Positions 22,609 through 32,302 of a stretch of 64,000 nt of DNA are shown piece after piece. Where the stretch lies: the NCBI RefSeq assembly GCF_000346465.2, contig NC_034014.1, forward strand, positions 14,404,218 to 14,468,217, in the 5' to 3' direction. A program made the position numbers and the translations under genes. A model generated the notes under the pieces. That model searched no databases. It saw only the letters and a list, made by a program, of their open reading frames with translations, and had not been told where the DNA came from. The DNA is from Prunus persica. Lineage: Eukaryota > Streptophyta > Magnoliopsida > Rosales > Rosaceae. The stretch's first letter is position 1. Each line of letters starts with the position of its first letter.

Positions 22609-25600
22609 TCAATCTTGTTCCTCTTTTATCCCGAAATCTGTTTGTACAGCCTGCGAATCCCCCATGGTTGGATAGAACTTCTTTAACCATTTACCATTGA
22701 TTGGGGCAGTATGAATAACCCCATCTCGGTCCTGCAACCTGTATGCCCCCATTCCGAGGATCTGGTTAATTATAAAAGGGCCTTCCCATGTAGGTGACCA
22801 TTTCCCATATCCAGCTATGTGTGCTCCAAGGGGCAGAATTGCCTTCCAGACTATCTCTCCCTCTTCAAAACTCTTGTTTCTGACTCTTTTGTTGTAGGCC
22901 CTTGACACAGCCTGTTTTCCTGCTAAGAGTTTGTTGAGGGTGTCAATCCTGCTTGTATCCAATTCTTCCAATTCCAGCAACATGGCTTGAGAGTAATCCT
23001 CCCCAGTGAGACCGTGCTGGTGAGCAATTCTAAGAGACTGAACTGCTATCTCCATGGGAAGAATTGCATCATGGTCGTAGGTTAGAGCATAGGGGGTCAT
23101 GCCAGTTGCTTCTCTCTTTGAAGTTCTGTATGCCCACAAAGTTTCTGATAACTTCTCATGCCACTGCTTTGGATTCTTCTCCAGCATCTTTCTGATGATA
23201 TTGATAATCACCTTGTTACTTGATTCTGCCTGTCCATTAGCTTGAGCATAGTAAGGAGTAGATTGAAGCAGTTTGAATTTGAATGTTTCTGCCATATCTA
23301 GCATATCCCTAGATATGAAAGAAGAACCCCTATCAGTTGTGATTGATTCTGGAATGCCAAACCTTTGTATGATCTGTTCTTCTATAAAGGTGATGATCTC
23401 TTGAGATGTTGTGGTTTTTACTGGCTTGGCCTCTACCTACTTGGTGAAATAATCTGTGGCGACGATAATGAAACAGTGCTGCTGGTTGCTGGCTGGATAG
23501 ATTTTGCCAATGAGATCCATTGCCCATCCCCTGAAAGGCCATGGTTTTACTACTGGATTCATGGGAACCGAAGGAGCCTGCTGGATTAGGCCGTGCCTTT
23601 GACAGGCCTCATATCCTTTGGAATAGTTGATGCAATCCTTCATCATGGTTGGCCAGAAGTAGCCATACCTTCTGATTAACCGGCACATCTTTCTTCCCCC
23701 TTGGTGAGCTCCACAGATCCCCTCATGGGTTTCTCCCATGACTTTCATATATTCTGTCTTCCCGAGGCACCTTAATAGTACCTCATCCTTACTTTTTCGG
23801 ACCAAATCTTCATTCCACATGAGGTAGTTTGTAGCCATGATTCTGACTCTTTCCTTAGAGGGCAGAGTGGGATATCTTAAGTAAGTCATGATAGGCTCCC
23901 TCCAATCATCTTCAGTGATCAAGGCAGAATTGACTTCTATCTCCATTCCTCTAGTCAAAACAGATGGTAGACTTTTCCTTCCTATCTTGATGATCCTTTG
24001 GACGCAGTCTTCGGGCATTTGTATGCCTGATGCCACCTGAGCCGGTTCATTGGCTGCAAAGTTTTCCTCCCTTGGGATGTGCTCCCAAGTAGCTTCTCTA
24101 AATTCTGTCAGCAGATTTCTAGCTGCTACTAGATATACAGCCAGAGAAGGATTTAGACACTTGTATTCTCCAGCAATCTGTTTTAGGACAAGCATGGAAT
24201 CTCCCAAGATCTCCACGGATTGGATTCCTAATTCTACCAACATCTTGAGCCCTATAATCAAAGCTTCATACTCGGCCCTGTTGTTGGTGCACTGGAAATC
24301 TAACTGGAAGGAATAGCAATATCTGACCCCTAATGGTTCTTCCAGAACAATCCCTGCTCCTGAAGCCTTATCTGTCTTTGATCCATCAAAATATAATTTC
24401 CAAGGTGTGAGATGAATCGAATAGATTGGATTGTTGAGGCAAACATGAGCTCTAGTTAGCAGATCTGCATTTGCTATGTCCAAAGAATCCATGTTTTCAA
24501 TTTACTCTCCCGGGTGATCTGCTAAGAAGTCTGCCACAGCTTGCCCTTTGACAGCTTTCTGGGGGACATACCTGAAGGTGAATTCTGTCAAAGCCAAAGT
24601 CCATTTCCCAATTCTGCCCCTCAGCATTGGTCTGGTTAGCATGTATTTGATTAAGTTTGTCTTGGCAATGATGTAGATAGTGTGTGGCAGCATGTAGTGC
24701 CTGAGTTTTACAGCAGTGAAATACAAGGCCAGGCAAAGCCTTTCTATTGCGGAATACCTTCTTTCCACTTCTGTTAATGTTCTGCTTAGATAATAGACTG
24801 CTTGTTCCTTTCCTTCTTTGTTATCTTGAACTAGCAGACTTCCAATGGATACTTCTGATGCAGATACATAAAGCTTGAGTGGTCTGCCTCTTTTTGGCGG
24901 GGACAGAACTGGTGGATTTGAGAGGTAATGCTTTATTTCCTGGAAAGCCTGTTGGTGCTGTTCTTCCCATTTGAATGTCTGTTCCTGCTTCAGCCTTAAC
25001 AGGGAAGAAAAAGGTTGGATTTTCCCCGCAGAATTGGATATGAATCTCCTTAGAAAATTGATTTTTCCTAGGAGGCTCTGAAGTTCCTTCTTGTTCCGAG
25101 GTGGTAGGGCTTCTATGATGGATTTTGCTTTATTTTTGTCAACCTCTATACCTCTCTGGTGGACCAAGAATCCTAAGAAATTTCCTGCTTGGACTCCAAA
25201 AACATATTTTTTGGGGTTCATTTTTAGTTTGTGCTGCCTCATTCTTAGGAATGCCTTTCTCAGGCTTGCTACGTGGTTCCCTTCCTCGGGGGATTTAATC
25301 ACCACGTCATCTATATATACTTCCAAGGAATGTCCTATCATATCATGAAAAATGGAATTCATTGCCCTTTGGTAGGTGGCCCCCGCATTCCTCAAACCGA
25401 AGGGCATTACAGTATATTCGAAAGCACCTATATATCCTGGACACATAAAAGCTGTCTTGTGGATGTCTTGTTCTGCCATCATAATCTGGTTATAACCTGC
25501 ATTGCCGTCCATAAAAGATAGCATCTGGTTATGAGCAGCTCCATCCACTAGCATGTCTACCATTGGCATAGGATATTCGTCTTTAGGAGATGCCTCATTC

Positions 25601-26216
25601 AGATTTCTGTAATCCACACAGATTCTAACTGCCCCTGTTTTTCTTTTGAGAACAGGTACAATATTTGCTAACCAATCGGCATAGACGGCTGGCCTGATAA
25701 TCCTGCCTTTAGCAGCCTTTCTATTTCTTCTTTGACCTTTAGTTCCGTGTCCATAGACATTCTTCTTCTGGCCTGTTTGACTGGAAGGTAGCCATCTTTA
25801 ATTGGCAGCTTGTGCTCCACTAACTGCCTGTCCAATCCTGGCATCTCGTGATAATGCCAGGCAAAACAATCTCTGAACTCCTGCAAAAGTGCCATGAGTT
25901 CAGCCTTGAGTGGTTCCTTCAAAAGTGTGCTGATGAAAGTAGGCCTAGGATCTTCTTCTGTCCCTAAGTTTATCTCCTGTAGAGGATCCTCCACTTCTGG
26001 CAGGGAGTCATCTAGTGCTGCCGGTGCAAAATCTAATACTTCTTTCTGTAAAATTTCCTCCTCTTGTTCCTTTGTGCTCTCATGGGTGAATTCTGCCATA
26101 TTGATGGCTGGATTCTGTATGAAAAGCCTCCTTTCTCCCCAGTATATCAACAATCTTTTTGTGATGGATCGGATTGTTGCAGCTCGATCCTTGTCCAGTT
26201 GATTGGGACTAAACAT
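22609..26216 (-). pseudogene. Tat-1 pol: RT, RNase H, second RNase H and integrase (three breaks)
   Basis: It opens with ATG 26216, overlapping the gag-protease stop as TGATG. RT follows: MDYRNLNEASPKDEYPMP, FMDGNAGYNQIMM and the catalytic YIDD at 25317-25306. RNase H type 1 reads LYVSASEVSIGSLLVQ to VADFLADHPGE. A second RNase H has YFDGSKTDKASGAGIVL and NNRAEYEALI. Integrase has the H2C2 finger (HEGICGAHQ...YEACQ), the DLIGKIYP Asp, TDRGSSF and the final Glu in NGQAESSN. It ends with a chromatin-side tail INGKWLKKFYP. Breaks: a one-base deletion near 25699 before the RT core, TAA at 24504-24502 between the two RNase H domains, and TAG at 23439-23437 for a Trp behind DYFTK. The rest of the frame is clean, so decay is recent. 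Confidence 0.92.
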
Positions 26217-29200
26217 CAGAGTTCTGGAAGTTCAGCACAGAAAGGTCTATTCCAGTCTTCTAGAGAACTGGCTAAACCTTCTTCTATGAGCCTTTGGGCC
26301 GTGACACCATGGAGGCGGCCGTTCTGGTTGACTCCAAGGAAAGTGAAAGGACCGAGGTCATCATGATAATACCTTGCTTCAAAGCACATGGCAGAGGGCA
26401 GGAATGGCCGTGGATCGGCCTCTATAATCTCCATGCAGCCTTCTTCATTCCATAGTGCTAACTGCTGGTGGAGGGTGGAAGGAATACAAAGGCTCTGGTG
26501 AATCCAATCCCTGCCAAGTAGTGCATTGTAGGTGGTGGAAGTAGTGTCTATCACAAAGAATGCTATTTTCAACTCTTTGCTTCCGACTATGACATCCACG
26601 TCTAGGATGCCATGTATTTTTGTGATGCCCCCAGCGAAGTTGGTGACGGTCAATCGTGTTGGAATCAAATCCTTCTCTGTTCTGCCCAACTTGGTCAGCA
26701 TTCTGTGGGGCAATAGATTAATGGCTGCACCTCCATCTACCATGATCTTGGAAATAGGAATACCTCCAAGATTTGCCGTTATAAACAAAGGCCTGAGGTG
26801 ATTCGCCATTTCTCTGGTTGGCTTGGAGAAACAAAGTTGCTCTGTAGCTGGTTTATTGGCTGTTCCGCCTGTCCTGGGGTTGTCTGCTTGTGGTTCTGGT
26901 GGCTCCTTTGCTTCTGCTAATCTACATTCAAAGCTTTCCTGAGAGAAAACATCTCCTTCCAGAGTGCTTTCTTGTCCCTCGGCGGCCCTGAATCTACCTG
27001 GTAGGATGAACACCATGTTAATTCGCAGATCACCCTGTAGCAGGTCTTCTAATTCTGCGCCAAAAGCTTCTGTTTCTGGGTCCAATTCTTCACCAAATTC
27101 CATTAATTCTTCCCCGTATTCTTCCGTCCAGTCATCCTGCTCTGCTGCTCCGAGGGGTTCATTCTGATCATCTGCAGAAGGTTCGTAGTCCAATTGCTCA
27201 TCTTCATATTCCTCAGTGTAGTCGTCTTCTCCTTGTAACGAGGTAGACCCGAATTTCTCTGGTGCCTGCGTGGTGTCGGGACGACTGCTGGATGACGAGG
27301 CTAGATGGATAGGAGACCTGGCTGGCGGTTCTGTTTTCAGCAATTCCCTTGACTGGCAAGCTTTTTGTTCTGTCTGGGGAAGTGTTTCAGGATTTTTTCC
27401 TTTCCTGGCAAAATTGGGTTGTGAACGTACCTGCGTATTATCTTGGCTCTTAAGATATGTGCAGTATTGCCTCTGGATTCTCCTTTTCTGAGTTCTGGTT
27501 AGCTCCAGAGTCGGTCTACCACTTTTTCCTACGGAATACCATCTACCCTCTATGATCGTTGCCAAGGGTTTTTCGTTTCCGGGTGTCTTGACTGGTATTT
27601 CCTTTCTGGGTTGCTCCATCCTCCTCTCGCTGTATTGTGTAGGCCTAAGACAGATCTTCTGCCTTGTTTTGTCTCGGGATGAGGTTCCAATCCTGTCAAA
27701 GACACTAGGTGTGGGCTGATTTTGTCTGTCTAGAGCCACCTCTAGCTCTGTTTCACATTTGCACCTACTGCAGAGCACTACCCCAGCCGAGATGGTCGCT
27801 CTTGGTATTTGACTGGTTTCCCTTATGATTCTTCTGCCTCTGCTGCAACCAGCATCTATCATTGGCTCAGTTTTCCTCTGTTCTGGCCAATTTAAGTTGA
27901 CCATATTGACTTGTGGTTGAGGGAAAGGATCCGTTGTGACCGATGGTGGTTTTGCTGCCAGTTTCAACCTTCCTGCCGTTATCCCTTCTTGTATTACGTC
28001 CCTGAAAACAACACAACTATTGGTAGAATGGTTCCAAGAGTTGTGCCACCTGCAGTACTGTCTGCCCTTGAGTTCTTCCGGCTTTGGTATTCTGTGAGGC
28101 ATTTCTATCACCTTCTGCAGTAGCATTTCGTCGAACAAGGCATCAACCTTGGTCAAATCAAAAGAGTAAATCTTGTTTTGCGTTGGCTTGTTTGGAACGA
28201 ATCCTCCTGTGAATAGTGGTGGCTTTTGGTCTTTAGGTGGCTTTGTGAGGGCTTTGCAACTAATGGGATGTTTTAGTTTTGCCATTTCTGCCACTGAAAC
28301 CTCTTTCTCTTCTGATTCTTCTGCATCTTCTTGTGATTCCACCTCGATCAGGTGGACTGAAGAAGAAGGGGTTTTATAGTATGTACCTTTGGAGGAGTTC
28401 CTCCTTTGCTGTTCTTCCCTGAGTAACTCCTCATATTTGGATGCCTTATCAGCCAGTTCTGCTAGGTCTCCGAACAACATCCCGTCGAACCTCTTCCTAA
28501 GAGAGATTTTAAGGCCGGCTTGGGCCATCTGGATGAAGTGTCTTTCTTCCATAGGGATTCGGCACTTCATCTTGAGCTTTCTGAACCTGGTTATGAAATC
28601 TTGGGCCGGTTCATCTTCACTTTGCTTGAGGGCAGCCAGATCGCTGATGGTGACTTCTGGCTGAATCCTGTAATAGTAGTCATGGAAGAGATTTTCCATC
28701 TGTTCCCATGTTTGAACAGAGTTAGCTGGCAGGCTGGTGTACCAGGTAAAAGCTTGTCCAGAGAGAGAATTGCCGAAAAGCCTTAATTTCAACAGAGGGT
28801 TGTTCTCAATAGCTATGCATTGGACGGAGAACCTGCCTATATGTTCAACTGAGGAAGCATGGGGGTCCTCCCCATTGAACAAAGTGAAGTTTGGTACTTT
28901 GAAACCAGGAGACAGCGATATTTGATCGATATAGGCTGGGTATGGCTTTCTGTAAGTAGGCCTTTCCCCTCTTCTAGCCTCGGGCTCCATGATTTCTCTG
29001 ATCATTCTTTGCAATGCCCCTATGTCATTCAAAGCATTGACGGGGGGAAGATTTTGTCCCTGTTCTGGCTGGACGTAATCAATCCTAGGCTCTGCTCTGT
29101 ATGGTCTGGGTAGAACTTCCTCCCTGCGCTCTTCCTGCTCTTCGACTTCTGGGTGATTCCTCCAGTTTGCCCCCGACCTATTCCTGTCATGATTAGCAAA

Positions 29201-29833
29201 AAGGTTATTCCCTCCTCTGGCTCTTCTCCCTCTTGCAGGTGGAGGGAATGGATTAGGGTCCATCCTTCTAGGTCTATATGGCAACACTGCTGGTGGTTCA
29301 GGCAGAAGCGCCAAAGGTTGATTATGTGGGGCCACATGAGGTGGAATGGGCTGAGGTTCTGGTTGGTTCTGAGCCAGTGCCAGGTCATCTAGTTGGGCTG
29401 GTTCTTCGTTTTCTTGATTAGGAAGGGCTCCTTCCCTCGGACCAGCCTGAATTTCTCTGTGGTCTGGTACTCCAGCCATCTGTGCAACTAGGGGGTTTTC
29501 CTGGTATGGCCATGTTAGTCTTGGCGGAGGGCCATAAGGGAGATCTAACTGCTGGAGTACAGGATCCGGGTTTGGGATTCTGGCCATCGCGGATTCTCGG
29601 TCCTTCCGGAACTGTCTGTTAACCTGCCATTGCATCATGGCTGTCATGTTATTGAGAGTGTCCTGGCTCCTTTGTACTGTGATTTCTTGTCGGAGTACTG
29701 ACTCCTGTATTTGATTCATCCTTTTGGAGCTAGTCCTGGAACGTCTACTTCCTGTACTGCCGTGGGCAGATTGCCTAGCATCGCTTTCTTCTGACTCGAG
29801 GCCTTCCCTGAGAACCAACTTGTTTTTCTCCAT
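26216..29833 (-). CDS. Tat-1 gag-protease polyprotein, intact 1205-codon frame
   Basis: Structural gag plus aspartic protease of a Tat-lineage element, forming the cytoplasmic virus-like particle and cleaving the polyprotein. From the N-terminus: an Arg/Gln/Pro-rich region of about 300 residues; a Retrotrans_gag domain (FTLFNGEDPHASSVEHIGRF, LFGNSLSGQAFTWYTSLP, DFITRFRKLKMKC); a CHHC-type knuckle (CRWHNSWNHSTNSC); a long spacer with a very acidic stretch (DDYTEEYEDEQLDYEP and similar); and a protease with VDGGAAINLLP at about residues 1032-1042 and later ALLGRDWIH. DGG instead of the usual D-S/T-G is as read and may reduce or alter activity. The frame has no stop despite its length. The stop TGA overlaps the pol ATG, so pol could come from re-initiation or a -1 shift. 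Confidence 0.9.
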   Translation of the reverse strand: MEKNKLVLREGLESEESDARQSAHGSTGSRRSRTSSKRMNQIQESVLRQEITVQRSQDTLNNMTAMMQWQVNRQFRKDRESAMARIPNPDPVLQQLDLPYGPPPRLTWPYQENPLVAQMAGVPDHREIQAGPREGALPNQENEEPAQLDDLALAQNQPEPQPIPPHVAPHNQPLALLPEPPAVLPYRPRRMDPNPFPPPARGRRARGGNNLFANHDRNRSGANWRNHPEVEEQEERREEVLPRPYRAEPRIDYVQPEQGQNLPPVNALNDIGALQRMIREIMEPEARRGERPTYRKPYPAYIDQISLSPGFKVPNFTLFNGEDPHASSVEHIGRFSVQCIAIENNPLLKLRLFGNSLSGQAFTWYTSLPANSVQTWEQMENLFHDYYYRIQPEVTISDLAALKQSEDEPAQDFITRFRKLKMKCRIPMEERHFIQMAQAGLKISLRKRFDGMLFGDLAELADKASKYEELLREEQQRRNSSKGTYYKTPSSSVHLIEVESQEDAEESEEKEVSVAEMAKLKHPISCKALTKPPKDQKPPLFTGGFVPNKPTQNKIYSFDLTKVDALFDEMLLQKVIEMPHRIPKPEELKGRQYCRWHNSWNHSTNSCVVFRDVIQEGITAGRLKLAAKPPSVTTDPFPQPQVNMVNLNWPEQRKTEPMIDAGCSRGRRIIRETSQIPRATISAGVVLCSRCKCETELEVALDRQNQPTPSVFDRIGTSSRDKTRQKICLRPTQYSERRMEQPRKEIPVKTPGNEKPLATIIEGRWYSVGKSGRPTLELTRTQKRRIQRQYCTYLKSQDNTQVRSQPNFARKGKNPETLPQTEQKACQSRELLKTEPPARSPIHLASSSSSRPDTTQAPEKFGSTSLQGEDDYTEEYEDEQLDYEPSADDQNEPLGAAEQDDWTEEYGEELMEFGEELDPETEAFGAELEDLLQGDLRINMVFILPGRFRAAEGQESTLEGDVFSQESFECRLAEAKEPPEPQADNPRTGGTANKPATEQLCFSKPTREMANHLRPLFITANLGGIPISKIMVDGGAAINLLPHRMLTKLGRTEKDLIPTRLTVTNFAGGITKIHGILDVDVIVGSKELKIAFFVIDTTSTTYNALLGRDWIHQSLCIPSTLHQQLALWNEEGCMEIIEADPRPFLPSAMCFEARYYHDDLGPFTFLGVNQNGRLHGVTAQRLIEEGLASSLEDWNRPFCAELPEL

Positions 29834-29912
29834 ATCTGGTGTGGGTTCTGGCTAGATCTTCCGGTATTTGTAAATCTGTGAATGATTCTGTCAGAGTATG
29901 TGTACTGAGAAA

Positions 29913-29929
29913 TCCCACCGGGCGTGCCA
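29913..29929 (-). promoter_or_regulatory. Candidate primer-binding site of Tat-1
   Basis: Minus strand TGGCACGCCCGGTGGGA starts 3 bases inside the 5' LTR. It begins TGG, as expected for pairing with a tRNA CCA end. I cannot name the tRNA with confidence. Confidence 0.6.
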
Positions 29930-29932
29930 AAT

Positions 29933-31397
29933 TGTTCACCCGTTTTGGTGTTTACTCCTGAGGTGGAAGGGCGAAGTTCCCCACTGGCTTGGAGACCACT
30001 TGTTGGTCGACAAGTCAGCTTTCTTTGGTGTGTGAGCGTGCCACTGCTAGCAATGTAAATTCTAGCAGACTTCTTTTTAGAGTGGATAACTTGCGCCCCA
30101 AGTTACTGACTTCTAAAACAAATGATTGTGAATTTGGGTGAGGAATATCTCCCAAGTAAGTTCTTTTCTTGCCTCAGACTGGTGAGGACTTTCATAATTT
30201 ATCTCAGTATCAAATGGTTGTTCTGGCCAGAATAGACAATAATAAAGTGGACTGTTTCAGGTAGAACTGCCTTTTACAAAATTAAGAAGGGAGAAATCAA
30301 CTCTAGAAAGACAAAAAGATGGCTGGAATCCCATTTCTGCCTGGGTAGAAACTTCTGATCCAGGCTGGACTGGGTATGTCTGTGCTGGACTGTGCTGTCA
30401 ACAACTTCAACTGCTTAGCTTCAGCTGTAAATCGATACCAAAGTTCAATTTTGGCAGAGCTTTAATCTACTTCAAGCCTCGGGAGGTTTTCATATTTGTG
30501 AAAACTCAAACTATGTTTGTCTTGGCTTTTGCTGAACCAAATTTGTAACGAGAGGGATCTCGTTTTCAGAAGACTTATTTTCTAAGTCTGAACTTTGGAA
30601 TTCTGATCTAAAGCTGTTTTCTCTTGGGATCCAAGTGAGCTTTTGGTTGTTTTCTTGTTTTTTTGTTTTTTTGATTGATTGATGAATTGAGTGTCCTTTG
30701 TTTCCTTGCCTACTTTCGTTTTTATAAGAGACCCTCCTGGGGAGGTGATTTTTAATCCTAAATAATGGGCGGCAAAAAGATCTCTTATAATGTAAAGTAA
30801 AAAGGTTTCTTATCAATTAAGGCAGATAGGTTCTAAGCAGTCACCTCCTAAAGCAGTCCCTTCCCTGGTTTCCTAGGTGGCAGCTTTCTAATTCAACCAA
30901 CGCCACCGTCTGTGTGGGCATTTATGGCGGTTGGTTCTTTTTCTTTTGTATCTTCTGAACAGTTCCCTGTTTTCCGTTCCAATTTAGAAAGCGTGATCCG
31001 TGAATTCCTTGAAAGATGGTGTGTTGATTTGGAGCAAAATCTCGAACACAGATGGGTCTTTGATCTCCTGTTGGCAGTTTTTTCAGAGATGTCCCTCTCA
31101 TATTTTAATCTTAGTTGGAATTGCTGACTTTTCAAAGTTTGAGGCAATCACGTGGGTGTGCTTTTGATCCCTTGGGTTTGAAACCTAACAAAAATTTACG
31201 GGCTGGTCCTTGAAGCCTAATTGAAAGTTTCCACGTTTTGGGCTTTCTTGGGCTGGGGCTTCGTTTTCAACACTTTTGGTGTGAAGCCCAATCTGTCTGG
31301 ATCCTATTTTTGTTATTCTCAAGTCTTTGGGCTGGGCAGGTATTTTTATCATGGGCCTGTCTTTTGGACTTTGGCATGCTGAATTTGGGCCCAAACA
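29933..31397 (-). repeat. 5' LTR of Tat-1 (1465 bp)
   Basis: Near-identical to 16962-18528 apart from a 102-base deletion and about 16 substitutions by eye. It must hold the promoter for gag-pol on the minus strand; I do not call a specific TATA box. Confidence 0.93.
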
Positions 31398-31834
31398 GAC
31401 GGTTATGGAGAGATAAACGACATGTAATTTTCATTACACGTCTGTCGGTTTTTGTGAACGACATCGTTTATGTTTTAGACATCGGTTTCTTTGTTTGTTT
31501 AACATAGTATAAATTAACCACATTGGTTTGTATCTTATCCAAGTTTTTTTCCTTCATTTAGGGACGTGTATAATTATCTGTACGTCGGTTGTTCTTTTGT
31601 TCTTAACATGTAATACATATTAGACGTCTCGTGTTTCATAAAACCGTCGTCTAATGTTGTCTAAAATTTCATTTTAGGCTAATTATATAGTAAATAGACA
31701 TCGGTTATTAATAAATCTGGACATTGAATATCTTAACGACATCGGTTATTAACTGTCGTTGTTTTTTGTACAAAAGATGGCGGTCGATTTCACGACAGTG
31801 GTTTCCCGTCGTCTTTTTCGATTTTTGTAGTAGT
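31398..31834. repeat. CACTA-B 3' subterminal array, part 2, and 3' terminus
   Basis: Resumes with GACGG (target duplication of Tat-1) and GTTATGGAGAGATAAACGAC, which matches the undisturbed block copy at 16560 (GTTATTGAGAGATAAATGAC). It ends with an inverted motif pair (near 31785-31815) and TTTTTGTAGTAGT. Confidence 0.85.
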
Positions 31835-32302
31835 ACTTCTCACTTTCTTGGAAAATACAAACTTAATCATTTAGTCTTTATTGTAAAAACATATAATCAA
31901 AACTTCCTAAATAATCCCGTTAATCATTTTATGCTTGCAAACATAAAATGTCAAATAATTTGCAAATATCTAATCTCAAATCCAAACATCATTTCAAAAA
32001 TTCAGACATGTGCAGAGCAATCTCAATGCACATGCTCAGAAAACTTAACCCGAAAACAAGTCCACAAATGTACCCACACAAATACCCATATACATATTTA
32101 TATAACAAAATCGACTTTAAAACCAAGATATCCCATAATACCGATATAGCATATAACACAAACTCCAACTGGACATTTTTCCCTTCCCAGACCACTATTT
32201 TCCAAAACGCATGCCCGTAGGCATAGTGAGCGAGGAAGGATGCTTACCAGTAAATAAGAATAAAAGTGTGTATATATATATAATTATACATCTAGGTATG
32301 AC
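31835..32302. other. LTR-like remnant left of the hAT element; no gene
   Basis: AT-rich DNA with no coding similarity. With 35920-36170 it forms one segment that was split by the hAT element, since the two join at the GGTATGAC duplication. The composition resembles the inner part of gypsy LTRs in this window, but the match is too weak to assign a family. Confidence 0.3.

Larger units (their letters stand above)
16962..31397 (-). mobile_element. Tat-1: complete Tat-lineage Ty3/gypsy retrotransposon with antisense PMD gene
   Basis: Length 14436 bases, with LTRs at both ends beginning TGTTCACCC and ending GGGCCCAAACA as read on the plus strand, and a GACGG duplication at 16957-16961 and 31398-31402. 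gag-pol reads on the minus strand, so the 5' LTR is at the right. Order along the minus strand: LTR, primer-binding site, gag-protease (29833-26216), RT / RNase H / second RNase H / integrase (26216-22609), then the antisense PMD gene (18875-22417), polypurine tract and 3' LTR. The second RNase H and an extra antisense gene before the 3' LTR are traits of the Tat group. The LTRs differ by about 16 substitutions by eye plus one 102-base deletion, so the insertion is moderately young. pol is broken, so it is probably not autonomous now. Confidence 0.93.
4771..31834 (+). mobile_element. CACTA-B: CACTA element of the same family as CACTA-A, with two nested insertions
   Basis: The 5' end starts ACTACTACAAAAA at 4771. 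The 3' end is the complement, TTTTTGTAGTAGT, ending at 31834. Both ends lead straight into ACGACGG / CCGTCGT motif arrays. Interior: a Ulp1-like fragment (9670-10020), TNP2 copy 2 (12764-15676) and motif arrays. Subtracting the solo LTR (5987-8373) and Tat-1 (16962-31397) leaves about 10.2 kb, close to the 10.5 kb of the complete CACTA-C. The base outside each end is T (5') and A (3') where C and G are expected, and no matching 3-bp duplication is seen. The two ends may therefore be mutated or come from different copies. Confidence 0.7.
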
